A stretch of 64,000 bases of DNA from Halolamina salifodinae (GTDB taxonomy: Archaea > Halobacteriota > Halobacteria > Halobacteriales > Haloferacaceae). Under the pieces are notes generated by a model. It saw only the letters and a program-made list of their open reading frames with translations. It was not told where the DNA came from and did no database searches. Position 1 is the stretch's first letter. Every line of letters starts with the position of its first letter. Below, piece by piece: positions 18,739 to 26,304 of this stretch. The stretch covers positions 496,001-560,000 of the forward strand of contig NZ_JAGGLC010000001.1 of NCBI RefSeq assembly GCF_017874235.1, in the 5' to 3' direction. The position numbers were made by a program, and so were the translations under genes.

Positions 18739-19470
18739 ATGCGCCGCCCGCGCGTCGCCGTCTTCCGTCCGGACGACGGCCGCATCAACGGCGCCGCCGC
18801 CCTCCTCGAGTCGCTGGGTGCCGAGCCGGTGCCGGATCCGATGCTCACCATCGAGCCGACCGGCCAAACCCCGCCCGAGGCTGATTTCGTCGTGCTCACC
18901 TCCGCGACGGGCGTCGGCGTGCTCGCCGACGCAGGCTGGGCGCCCGGCAACGCGGCGCTCTGCTGTATCGGCGAGTCGACGGCCGAGGCCGCCGAAAAAG
19001 CGGGCTGGACCGTCGAGCACGTTCCCGAGCAGTACGACTCCGAGGGGATGGTCGCAGAACTGGAGAGCGACGTATCCGGGAAGTCGGTCGCGCTCGCGCG
19101 CTCGGACCGGGCGAGTCAGACGATGCCCGAGGGACTGCGCGCCGCCGGCGCCGAGGTGATCGAGACGACCCTCTACCGCCTGCGCCGGCCCGACGACGCC
19201 GGGGAGTCGGCCGAACTGGCCGCCGCGGGCGACCTCGACGGCGCCGCGTTCACCTCCTCCTCGACCGTGGAGGGGTTTCTCGCGGCTGCCGAGGAGCGCG
19301 GAGTCCGTGAGGCGGCGATTGCCGGCCTCGAGAGCGCCGTCGTCGGCGCCATCGCCGAGAGCCCGGCAGAGAGCGCCCGGGAAGCCGGGATTTCGGTCGA
19401 CGTGGTTCCTGAGGAGGCCGACTTCGAAGCGGTGGCTCGGGCGGTCGTGGAACGGGCGAAATCGCAGTAG
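18739..19470 (+). CDS. hemD: uroporphyrinogen-III synthase
   Basis: Cyclises hydroxymethylbilane with inversion of ring D. 243 residues in two similar lobes, with the family-typical LTSATGVGVLAD, CCIGESTAEAAEKAGW, LARSDRASQTMPEGLRAAG and FTSSSTVEGFL. HemD sequences diverge strongly, so the position 2 bases after hemC is strong support. The pair is likely one transcript. Confidence 0.92.
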   Translation: MRRPRVAVFRPDDGRINGAAALLESLGAEPVPDPMLTIEPTGQTPPEADFVVLTSATGVGVLADAGWAPGNAALCCIGESTAEAAEKAGWTVEHVPEQYDSEGMVAELESDVSGKSVALARSDRASQTMPEGLRAAGAEVIETTLYRLRRPDDAGESAELAAAGDLDGAAFTSSSTVEGFLAAAEERGVREAAIAGLESAVVGAIAESPAESAREAGISVDVVPEEADFEAVARAVVERAKSQ

Positions 19471-19493
19471 CCGAGAAACGGGATCCGCGCGGC

Positions 19494-20003
19494 CTACCAG
19501 TGCTCCTCGTGCAGTTTCTCCCCTTCCTCACGGAGCACGTCCGGGATCACTTCCACGTCACCGCCGCCGGCGTCGAACACCTCCGTCGAGGGGAGCAGCG
19601 GGCTGCCGCCCCGGAGTTCCGCGGCGCGTTCGCCCGAAACGCTGTACACTACGGCCCGGAGTCCAGCGATGTCGATACCGCCCGAGCACATCGGGCAGGG
19701 CTCCGTGGAGGTGTACATCACCAACTCTCCCGGGTCGCCGAGAGCCTCGCTCTCGGCTGCCAGCCGAGGACGTTCGTCCTCGGCGGCGGCGTCGCGCTCC
19801 GCGGCGGCGCGTTTCGCGAGCGTGAGTTCCGGATGTTCCCGGAGGTCGTTCTCGGTGTTGATCCGGTTGCCGGCGCGCATCACCACCTCGTCGTCTCGCA
19901 CCAGCACCGAGCCGTAGGGTTCGTCGCCGCGGGCGGCCGCCTCGCGGGCGCAGTCGATGGCTTCGGCCATGTGGGACTCGTGGTCGAACGCGTCGAGATC
20001 CAT
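19494..20003 (-). CDS. nucleoside/CMP-dCMP-type deaminase
   Basis: 169-residue zinc-dependent deaminase. The first zinc/catalytic motif reads HPELTLAKRAA (HPE rather than HAE) and the second EPCPMCSGGI. YGSVLVRDDEVVMRAGN precedes them. Substrate could be guanine, cytosine or a nucleoside; the C-terminal half (DAGGGDVEVIPDVLREEG) does not settle it. Converges with hemD with a 23-base gap. Confidence 0.8.
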   Translation of the reverse strand: MDLDAFDHESHMAEAIDCAREAAARGDEPYGSVLVRDDEVVMRAGNRINTENDLREHPELTLAKRAAAERDAAAEDERPRLAAESEALGDPGELVMYTSTEPCPMCSGGIDIAGLRAVVYSVSGERAAELRGGSPLLPSTEVFDAGGGDVEVIPDVLREEGEKLHEEHW

Positions 20004-20078
20004 ACTGTCACCTCGGGCGGGGGCGGCATAGCGGTTCGCCCGTTCGGCTGAAGGGGCTCACGACCCTCCGCCCTCGTG

Positions 20079-20180
20079 ATGGGGGAGACGCTCGGGCTCC
20101 GAAACGCCGTCTCGATAGCACTTGGCGGGGTAATCGGGGGCGGCATGTACAAACGGGTGCGGGAAAGTCTCACTCGCTAA
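20079..20180 (+). pseudogene. N-terminal remnant of an APC-family amino-acid transporter
   Basis: A 33-codon frame whose first part, LGLRNAVSIALGGVIGGGMY, resembles the first membrane helix of haloarchaeal APC-superfamily permeases (usually followed by a second half-helix and hundreds more residues). Here it runs into KRVRESLTR and stops. It could be a truncated gene left by deletion or a real small membrane peptide; I favour a remnant. It sits in the gap between the deaminase and the TRIC channel genes. Confidence 0.4.
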
Positions 20181-20186
20181 GTGGGC

Positions 20187-20834
20187 TCAAACCGTCGGCA
20201 GCCGCCAGCCGTATCGGATCGCGGCGAGTCGGAGCCCCAGCACCACGCCCGCGGAGAGCAGCGTCGTCGCACCCAACGGGAGGCCGAGCGCGATGGCCGG
20301 GGGCACGACGGCGCCGCCGACCACGGCCGGCGTCGCGTAGAAGTCCTCGCGGAGCACGGCCGGAATACGGGCCAGCAGCAGGTCCGAGAGGCTGCCGCCG
20401 CCGACGCCGGTGAGCGTCGCCGTGACGACGACGCCGAACGGGGAGAGGCCCGCCTCGATTCCCACGGCGGCGCCGGTCGCCGCGAAGGCAGCGAGACCGA
20501 TAGCGTCCGGGAGCAGCACCGCAGGACTCTCCATCAAGTCGCTGCCACCAGAACGCGACGCGTTCTCGTCGACGTCGACGCGCTGGACGAGCATCACTGC
20601 GAGCGTGATGCCGGCAGCGGCGAGCAGGACTTCGAGGTTCGTCTGGAGCGAAGTGGGAACTCGGCCGACGAGGAGGTCCCGGACGGTGCCGCCGCCGAGG
20701 GCGGTGAGAAAGCCGAGCACGCTCACGCCGAACAGGTCGAGGCCGGCGTCGCTGCCCTTCAGCGCGCCGACAGCCGCGAACGCCACGAGTCCAATCGCGT
20801 TCATCGCCGCGAACGCTGCGCCCGCCTCGACCAT
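20187..20834 (-). CDS. TRIC (UPF0126) cation channel family protein
   Basis: 215 residues, about seven membrane segments built of two similar halves, each with a GGGxxRDLL-type turn: LTALGGGTVRDLLVGRVP and LTGVGGGSLSDLLLARIP. Family members form trimeric K+-selective channels. The loop between the two halves (residues about 86-96, VDVDENASRSGG) is encoded by a single palindrome of the repeat family. Its start overlaps the nadM stop by one base, so the two are translationally coupled. Confidence 0.88.
   Translation of the reverse strand: MVEAGAAFAAMNAIGLVAFAAVGALKGSDAGLDLFGVSVLGFLTALGGGTVRDLLVGRVPTSLQTNLEVLLAAAGITLAVMLVQRVDVDENASRSGGSDLMESPAVLLPDAIGLAAFAATGAAVGIEAGLSPFGVVVTATLTGVGGGSLSDLLLARIPAVLREDFYATPAVVGGAVVPPAIALGLPLGATTLLSAGVVLGLRLAAIRYGWRLPTV
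20547..20576. repeat. single-hairpin remnant of the palindromic element in the TRIC gene
   Basis: ACC precedes a hairpin at 20550-20566 (arms AGAACGC and GCGTTCT, loop GAC), followed by CGTC and GACGTC. The left flank is like an ACC-starting hairpin and the right flank like a GACGAG..CTCGTC hairpin, as if two hairpins had recombined into one. About 30 nt, 10 codons, in frame. Confidence 0.45.
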
Positions 20835-21346
20835 CAGCTACTGGCGTCGGTCTCGGAGATCTGACGGATGCGCTCGACGCCGTCGACCTCGTGGATCGTG
20901 TCGACGACGGCCCCCGGGACGAGCGACTCCCAGTCGCCGCCGGTGACGAGTCGCTCCCGGATCTCGGTGCCCTCGAGGACGTCACGCTGGAACATCGGCG
21001 ACTGGCGCACGTCGACGCCGGCCTCCCTGAACAGGCGGACAACGAGGGGGTTGTTGGAGTAGGCCACGTCGAACTTCGGGGTCATCGACTGGACGTGCCC
21101 GACCCAGACCGCGTTGCGGTCGAGGTCCTCGATGGGGACGACGTAGGTGGGGATGTCGACGTCCTCGACGGCTTTCGTGACCATCATGATACGCTCCCCC
21201 GCCGTGAAGGGGTTTCGGGTGGTGTGGGAGTTGCCCGCGGAGCCGATACCGACCACGAGTTCGTCGACTTCCTCGGCGATCTCGGTCACCATTCGGTGGT
21301 GGCCGTCGTGGTACGGCTGGAACCGTCCGATGTAGAACCCCCGCAT
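20834..21346 (-). CDS. nadM: nicotinamide-nucleotide adenylyltransferase (archaeal NadM type)
   Basis: Makes NAD+ from NMN and ATP. 170 residues, the usual archaeal length. N-terminal nucleotidyltransferase motif MRGFYIGRFQPYHDGHH contains the HxGH site; the C-terminal RDVLEGTEIRERLVTGGDW carries the ISGTxIR-like motif in a variant form. Followed immediately by the TRIC channel gene. Confidence 0.93.
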   Translation of the reverse strand: MRGFYIGRFQPYHDGHHRMVTEIAEEVDELVVGIGSAGNSHTTRNPFTAGERIMMVTKAVEDVDIPTYVVPIEDLDRNAVWVGHVQSMTPKFDVAYSNNPLVVRLFREAGVDVRQSPMFQRDVLEGTEIRERLVTGGDWESLVPGAVVDTIHEVDGVERIRQISETDASS

Positions 21347-21372
21347 GTCCGCGGCTTCTCACCCGGGGTGGA

Positions 21373-21378
21373 TAAAAA
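21373..21378 (-). promoter_or_regulatory. TATA box of nadM
   Basis: On the minus strand TTTTTATCC is centred about 28 bases before the nadM ATG, again implying a leaderless transcript. A second AT-rich block, TTTATAA at 21403-21409, could serve either strand. Confidence 0.5.
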
Positions 21379-21502
21379 CGACGAGTCACGCCTCGGGGGC
21401 AGTTTATAAGCAACTCCAGGCATTCGTTGTTCGATAATACGGAGATAGAACGCTCGTAGAGCGCGATTTCCACGGTCGAACAGCTATCGAGAATGGGGGA
21501 AA

Positions 21503-21523
21503 GTATATCAGGCTCACGAGCCT
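21503..21523 (+). promoter_or_regulatory. lonB promoter with a small inverted repeat
   Basis: A TATATC box at about 21504-21509 lies some 40 bases before the lonB ATG. It is followed at once by AGGCT-CACG-AGCCT (21510-21523), an inverted repeat positioned between TATA and the expected start site, where a repressor could act. Suggestive only. Confidence 0.4.
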
Positions 21524-21547
21524 CTTTTGACGTAGCGACAGCGTTCT

Positions 21548-23671
21548 ATGAGCAACGAAACGGACGATACCGACGTGCCCGAAAACGGGGAGGAAGATCC
21601 CTTCCCGCTGAACGGCTCGGACGCCCAAACGGGCGATCCCGACGAACAGCCCGACCCCCCCGCGGAGCAGCCGCGCCGCGAGGAGGACGAGGAGCCCCCC
21701 AGCATCGACGACCTCGGGAGTGACGTGGAGTTCGACGCCGAGATCGCCGACGACGAGGAGATCGGGAAGGACGACCTACTCGGTGGTCTTCGGATCGACT
21801 CGACGGCGGAGATCAAGGTGCCCGACCGGCTGGTCGATCAGGTAATCGGCCAGGAACACGCCCGCGACGTGGTGCTGAAGGCGGCCAAACAGCGCCGACA
21901 CGTGATGATGATCGGCTCCCCCGGGACGGGGAAGTCGATGCTCGCGAAGGCGATGGCCGAACTCCTCCCCAAGGAGGAGCTCGAAGACGTGCTGGTCTAC
22001 CACAACCCGGACGACGGCAACGAGCCGAAAGTCCGGACGGTGCCGGCCGGCAAGGGCGAACAGATCATCGACGCCCACAAGGAGGAGGCCCAGAAGCGCG
22101 ATCAGCTTCGCAGCCTCCTGATGTGGATCGTGATCGCCGTCGTCGCCGGCTACGCCATCCTCGCGATGGGGAACCCCATCATCGCCGTCATCGCGGCGGT
22201 GCTGATCTACATCGGGTTCCAGTACATCTCGCGTGGCAGCGACGCGGTGATCCCGAACCACCTCGTGAACAACGCCGACACGAAGACGGCCCCCTTCGAG
22301 GACGCCACGGGCGCCCACGCGGGTGCGCTGCTGGGCGACGTGCGCCACGACCCGTTCCAGTCCGGGGGGATGGAGACGCCGAGCCACGACCGTGTCGAGG
22401 CCGGCGCCATCCACAAAGCCAACAAGGGCGTGCTGTTCATCGACGAGATCAACACGCTCGACGTCCGATCCCAGCAGCACCTCATGACCGCGGTTCAGGA
22501 GGGCGAGTTCGGGATCACGGGCCAGTCCGAGCGCTCCTCGGGCGCGATGGTCCAGACCGAACCCGTGCCGACCGACTTCGTGATGGTCGCGGCCGGGAAC
22601 ATGGACGCGATGGAGAACATGCACCCCGCGCTCCGGAACCGCATCCGCGGCTACGGGTACGAGGTGTACATGGACGACACCATCCGCGACACCCCGGAGA
22701 TGCGCCGGAAGTACGCGCGCTTCGTGGCCCAAGAGGTCGAGAACGACGGCCGGCTCCCCCACTTCACGGAGGACGCCGTCGAGGAGGTCATCCTCGAAGC
22801 CCGGCGCCGTGCCGGCCGGAAGGACCACCTCACGCTCGAACTCCGCTCGCTGGGTGGGCTGATCCGCGTCGCGGGCGACGTCGCCCGCGCCGAGAACGCC
22901 GAGGCCACCAGGCGCGAACACGTGATGGAGGCCAAGGGCCGTAGTCGCTCCATCGAGCAGCAGCTCGCCGACGACTACATCGAGCGCCGGAAGGACTACG
23001 AACTGCAGGTCTCCGAGGGCTATCAGGTGGGTCGCGTCAACGGTCTCGCCGTGATGGGCCAGGACTCGGGGATCATGCTGCCCGTGATGGCCGAGATCAC
23101 CCCCTCCCAGGGGATGGGCGGGCAGGTGATCGCCACCGGTCAGCTGCAGGAGATGGCCGAGGAGTCCGTCCAGAACGTCTCGGCGATCATCAAGAAGTAC
23201 ACCGACGAGCAGATCTCGGACAAGGACATCCACATCCAGTTCGTCCAGACCGGCCAGCAGGGCGTCGACGGCGACTCGGCGTCGATCACGGTCGCGACGG
23301 CGGTGATCTCCGCGCTGGAGGGCATCGGCGTCGACCAGAGTCTGGCGATGACTGGCTCGCTCTCGGTCCGCGGTGACGTGCTGCCCGTCGGCGGGGTGAC
23401 TCACAAGATCGAGGCCGCCGCGAAGGCGGGCTGTAACCGCGTGATCATCCCCGCAGCCAACGAGCAGGACGTGATGATCGAGGAGGAGTACGAGGAGATG
23501 GTCGAGATCATCCCGGTTTCGCACATCTCGGAAGTGCTCGACGTGGCCCTGGAGGGCGACGGCGAGAAGGATTCGCTGGTCAGCCGCCTCAAGAGCATCA
23601 CCGGCTCCGCGCTGACGGAGGGCTCCGAGGTCACGAAGCCCGCCGGCGGCTCCGAGCCGACGCCGCAGTAA
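21548..23671 (+). CDS. lonB: archaeal membrane-anchored Lon protease
   Basis: ATP-dependent protease that degrades regulated and misfolded proteins at the membrane. 707 residues. An acidic N-terminus precedes the AAA+ module with Walker [10 protein letters not shown] near residue 125. Two membrane segments interrupt the AAA+ domain ([19 protein letters not shown], then [17 protein letters not shown]), the LonB hallmark; Walker B is [10 protein letters not shown]. The C-terminal S16 domain has the catalytic Ser in [10 protein letters not shown] and the Lys in [11 protein letters not shown]. The last codons recur in degenerate form 1.3 kb downstream. Confidence 0.96.
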   Translation: MSNETDDTDVPENGEEDPFPLNGSDAQTGDPDEQPDPPAEQPRREEDEEPPSIDDLGSDVEFDAEIADDEEIGKDDLLGGLRIDSTAEIKVPDRLVDQVIGQEHARDVVLKAAKQRRHVMMIGSPGTGKSMLAKAMAELLPKEELEDVLVYHNPDDGNEPKVRTVPAGKGEQIIDAHKEEAQKRDQLRSLLMWIVIAVVAGYAILAMGNPIIAVIAAVLIYIGFQYISRGSDAVIPNHLVNNADTKTAPFEDATGAHAGALLGDVRHDPFQSGGMETPSHDRVEAGAIHKANKGVLFIDEINTLDVRSQQHLMTAVQEGEFGITGQSERSSGAMVQTEPVPTDFVMVAAGNMDAMENMHPALRNRIRGYGYEVYMDDTIRDTPEMRRKYARFVAQEVENDGRLPHFTEDAVEEVILEARRRAGRKDHLTLELRSLGGLIRVAGDVARAENAEATRREHVMEAKGRSRSIEQQLADDYIERRKDYELQVSEGYQVGRVNGLAVMGQDSGIMLPVMAEITPSQGMGGQVIATGQLQEMAEESVQNVSAIIKKYTDEQISDKDIHIQFVQTGQQGVDGDSASITVATAVISALEGIGVDQSLAMTGSLSVRGDVLPVGGVTHKIEAAAKAGCNRVIIPAANEQDVMIEEEYEEMVEIIPVSHISEVLDVALEGDGEKDSLVSRLKSITGSALTEGSEVTKPAGGSEPTPQ
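23579..23630 (+). repeat. lonB 3'-end direct repeat, intact copy
   Basis: The lonB segment coding [12 protein letters not shown] is repeated near-identically at 24880-24928. The two copies flank the HTH/TumE-like gene pair. Confidence 0.6.
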
Positions 23672-23791
23672 GCGGTCTTTCGGGCACGTCTTTTCGCAAG
23701 AACCGCCCCGGGCCAAGCCCCGAGGCACCCGGCTTGCGCCGCCTGTAGATCGGGAGAGCGATCAGTCGCAAGTAGCTCCAGTATACGAGAT

Positions 23792-23816
23792 TAATAGTTC
23801 TCATCCGAAACTATTA
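23792..23816 (+). promoter_or_regulatory. inverted-repeat operator over the promoter of the HTH/TumE-like pair
   Basis: TAATAGTT, nine spacer bases, then AACTATTA form a perfect 8-bp inverted repeat. The left arm overlaps the probable TATA element (GATTAATAG), and the ATG follows at 23842. A dimeric HTH protein from the first gene bound here would block its own promoter, as expected for toxin-antitoxin autoregulation. Confidence 0.55.
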
Positions 23817-23841
23817 GTCAAGAGGGTGCGAAGGGTCGGTG

Positions 23842-24387
23842 ATGAGTGAGACGGAGTCCACATGGCCCGACGGGACGGACGCCGCAGCGCGCGTCCGGCA
23901 TGTCGCGTCGACGCGAACCGAGCCACGGAACGCCGGATGGATCGCCGACGAGGCGGACGTATCGCGCGATACGGCCGTAAAGTATCTCACTCGAATGGTC
24001 GAACAGGGCGATCTGAAAACCGTCGAGACCGAACACGGGACGGCGTACAAGCCCGACGAGATGACGCAGTTCCTCGATGAGGTCCGCCGACTCGCCGAGG
24101 AGCGAAGCGTCGACGAACTGACTCGGGAACTCGACGCCATCGCCGAGGAGATGGACGGCTGGCGCGAACTGTACGGCGTCGAGTCGCTGTCGGGGTTGCG
24201 CCGGAGCGTCGGACGGGACGACCTCACTGCGACGGAGCGGCGCGAACGGCTCGATACGGTCGCCGAGTGGGAGTACGACGTGGAGATACGCGAGGCGATC
24301 CGGCTGGCGATCAGCCTGCAGGAGTCGCTGGCGACGCTTGAGCCGCTCGGCGATGGGTCAACTGGTCCAGTAGCAGAGAGCGGATAA
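23842..24387 (+). CDS. winged-HTH protein, probable antitoxin of a TumE-like pair
   Basis: 181 residues from the ATG at 23842 (an in-frame GTG sits one codon earlier). The N-terminal half reads as a helix-turn-helix: NAGWIADEADVSRDTAVKYL then TRMVEQGDLKTVE and a beta-wing. The C-terminal half is charged and helical (EERSVDELTRELDAIAEEM). Small haloarchaeal HTH proteins of this layout commonly precede a short partner gene; here the stop overlaps the partner's ATG by one base. Role as antitoxin is inferred from this pairing and the upstream operator. Confidence 0.65.
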   Translation: MSETESTWPDGTDAAARVRHVASTRTEPRNAGWIADEADVSRDTAVKYLTRMVEQGDLKTVETEHGTAYKPDEMTQFLDEVRRLAEERSVDELTRELDAIAEEMDGWRELYGVESLSGLRRSVGRDDLTATERRERLDTVAEWEYDVEIREAIRLAISLQESLATLEPLGDGSTGPVAESG

Positions 24388-24830
24388 TGGTGTTCCTGCT
24401 CACTGGCGGTCGTGGGTTCACGCGACGTGAGGGTCTCCGTCGTCTCAAGGAGCGACTGCAGAACGTCGCTGGAGTGAGTTCGGTCCGGTACAGACCGTCC
24501 AAAATCCGACCGCGAACCGTCGTGGCCGATATCGCTGTCGAACAGTTCCTCGGCGAGTCGTTCCCCCGGTCAGAAGCGAAACTGAAGGTGCTGTGGCGAC
24601 CGCGGGAGGGGCGGGACGTCCAGCGCGTGCAGTACGCCGACGATGCCGTCAGTCTCGGCTGGCACAAGGACGACGACCACCCGGAACCCGGGGAGACCCA
24701 CTACCAGTTGGAGAGCGACGACGGGGTCCGACACGAACCAGCAAACATCGAGGCCGAGGCGCCGCTGAGCGTTCTGGAGATCTGTCTCGACCGGCTGCGA
24801 AAGCGGCTTCCGGACGGCGTGAACGACTGA
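24387..24830 (+). CDS. TumE-like (DUF6516-type) putative toxin
   Basis: 147 residues. The central QYADDAVSLGWHKDDDHPEPG, with VQYADDA followed by the HKDDDH cluster, and the closing LSVLEICLDRLRKRL resemble the short TumE/DUF6516 proteins paired with HTH antitoxins. The first 70 residues (RREGLRRLKERLQNVAGV) are an additional basic region. Assignment is by layout and partial motif similarity; I would not be surprised if it belongs to an unnamed haloarchaeal family. Translation is coupled to the HTH gene. Confidence 0.5.
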   Translation: MVFLLTGGRGFTRREGLRRLKERLQNVAGVSSVRYRPSKIRPRTVVADIAVEQFLGESFPRSEAKLKVLWRPREGRDVQRVQYADDAVSLGWHKDDDHPEPGETHYQLESDDGVRHEPANIEAEAPLSVLEICLDRLRKRLPDGVND

Positions 24831-24879
24831 GAACGCAGCGTCGTGGTCCGAGTCGGAAAATCGGCGTGAGAACCCATTT

Positions 24880-24928
24880 GTTAGCCGGCTCAAGCGCATC
24901 ACCGGCTCCGCGCTGAGGAGGCTCCGAA
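24880..24928 (+). repeat. degenerate second copy of the lonB 3' end
   Basis: Translated in one frame it gives NPFVSRLKRITGSALRRL, against [18 protein letters not shown] at the true lonB end. Over about 50 bases the match is high, with a run of some 20 identical bases (CATCACCGGCTCCGCGCTGA); it then decays. Nothing else of lonB is present nearby. The rest of the gap 24831-25031 holds no gene. Confidence 0.65.
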
Positions 24929-25031
24929 GTTCGGAAGGCGGTCGAAGGCTGCGTCTGTGTGGAAGCGCTACTAGCGCACAGGGTCGGACGTGAGGCGGAC
25001 GCCTGTCTGGTTACTCTCCGCCGTCGATGCC

Positions 25032-26210
25032 TCAGTTCCCGGTCCAGCGCAGTAGCGCCAGCGTCCCCTCGTAGAGGACGATCATCGTCGCGGCGATGAT
25101 GAACGGGGTCATCCCCGTCGGGTCGGGGTTGACGAGGAACGCGATGGTGAGGAACCCGCCCCAGAACAGCAGGCGCTTGTCTTCCAGCCACTGGCGGGTA
25201 ACGATGCCCATCATGATCGCGAGCATGATGAACAGCGGGATCTGAAAGATGATCGCCATGTAGCCCATGAGCACCAGGATCAGCGAGAACGTGCTCTCCA
25301 GCCCGTAGGCGACGGTGGCGACGTTCTCGTCGGTGTAGAGGGTGAAGTAGCGCATGATCGCGGGGATGATGACGAAGTGTGAGAACGCCATCCCGACCGC
25401 ACCGAGGATCAGGCTCGTCGGGATCGCCGAGATGTAGTAGCGGCGTTCCTGCGGGTAGAGCCCCGGGCGCATGAACAGGTACGTCTCGTAGACGAACACC
25501 GGGAGCGCGACCAGCAGGCCTGCCAGCGCAGTCACCTTGAGTTCCGTCAGGATCAGCTCCAGCGGGCCGTACACCCGCGGTCGGCGCCCCTCGATCTCGG
25601 GCGCGCCGGGGATCGCGTTGTTCCAGAGGATGTCGATCAGGTCCACTGCGGTTGGCACCTGGTCGGATAGCTGCCCCAGGCCCAGCAGCGTCAGCGCGAC
25701 GACGCCGCCGACGAGGAACACCACCGAGAGGCGCTTCATCATCTCCTCGATGTGGGCCGCCAGCGGCATCTCCTGATCCGAGTCGGGCCCGCCGCCGAGC
25801 AGCCCCTCCTCCTCGACATCGTCCTGCGTGGACTGCTGTGACGCTGCAGGCGTAGTTTCCGCGGGACCGTGGGGCGGCGGCGCCGACGCCGTCGATTCCG
25901 GCTCGTCGGGGGCTGCATCGGGGTCGTAGTCCTCGAACATGTACCCCTCCTCGGCGTCGTCAGCCTCGTCCGCGCCGTCGTCGCTGTCGCCGTCCCCCGT
26001 CTCGTCGTCCGCGTCGCCGCCGTTGTCGGGGCCTAACCCCTCGACGTTCGTGAAATCGGGAGCGTCGTCCTCGTCGCCGTCCTCTGGCGCGTCGGAGTCT
26101 GGGACGTCTTCGGCCGACTCGTCGGCCGGCTCGGTACGCTCCTCGTCGGAACCGGGCGGCGACGAGTCGGACGGCTCGCGATCCGACTCCTCGTCCGGTT
26201 CCTCGGGCAT
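25032..26210 (-). CDS. tatC: Sec-independent translocase subunit TatC with long acidic N-terminus
   Basis: Core receptor of the twin-arginine translocase, which dominates export in haloarchaea. 392 residues, of which roughly the first 145 are highly acidic and low-complexity. The TatC domain follows: MPLAAHIEEMMKRLSVVFLVGG, six membrane segments, the YGPLELILTELKVTALAGL loop and FVYETYLFMRPGLYPQERRY. Single-domain TatC (TatCo) is normally about 250-300 residues. Transcribed divergently from the fused TatCt gene. Confidence 0.93.
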   Translation of the reverse strand: MPEEPDEESDREPSDSSPPGSDEERTEPADESAEDVPDSDAPEDGDEDDAPDFTNVEGLGPDNGGDADDETGDGDSDDGADEADDAEEGYMFEDYDPDAAPDEPESTASAPPPHGPAETTPAASQQSTQDDVEEEGLLGGGPDSDQEMPLAAHIEEMMKRLSVVFLVGGVVALTLLGLGQLSDQVPTAVDLIDILWNNAIPGAPEIEGRRPRVYGPLELILTELKVTALAGLLVALPVFVYETYLFMRPGLYPQERRYYISAIPTSLILGAVGMAFSHFVIIPAIMRYFTLYTDENVATVAYGLESTFSLILVLMGYMAIIFQIPLFIMLAIMMGIVTRQWLEDKRLLFWGGFLTIAFLVNPDPTGMTPFIIAATMIVLYEGTLALLRWTGN

Positions 26211-26304
26211 GGCTCGCTATCGCTTGCGCGGTCTTATAGGCCTTTTCGGATCGGCTTCCCGCGAGGTGGAAAGGTTGATAACTCCGAGGCGGCTCCTTCG
26301 TCCC
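26211..26304. promoter_or_regulatory. divergent promoters of tatC and tatCt
   Basis: Minus strand: CCTATAAG about 30 bases before the tatC ATG. Plus strand: TTGATAAC about 30 bases before the tatCt ATG at 26305. Both placements predict leaderless messages. Confidence 0.5.
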
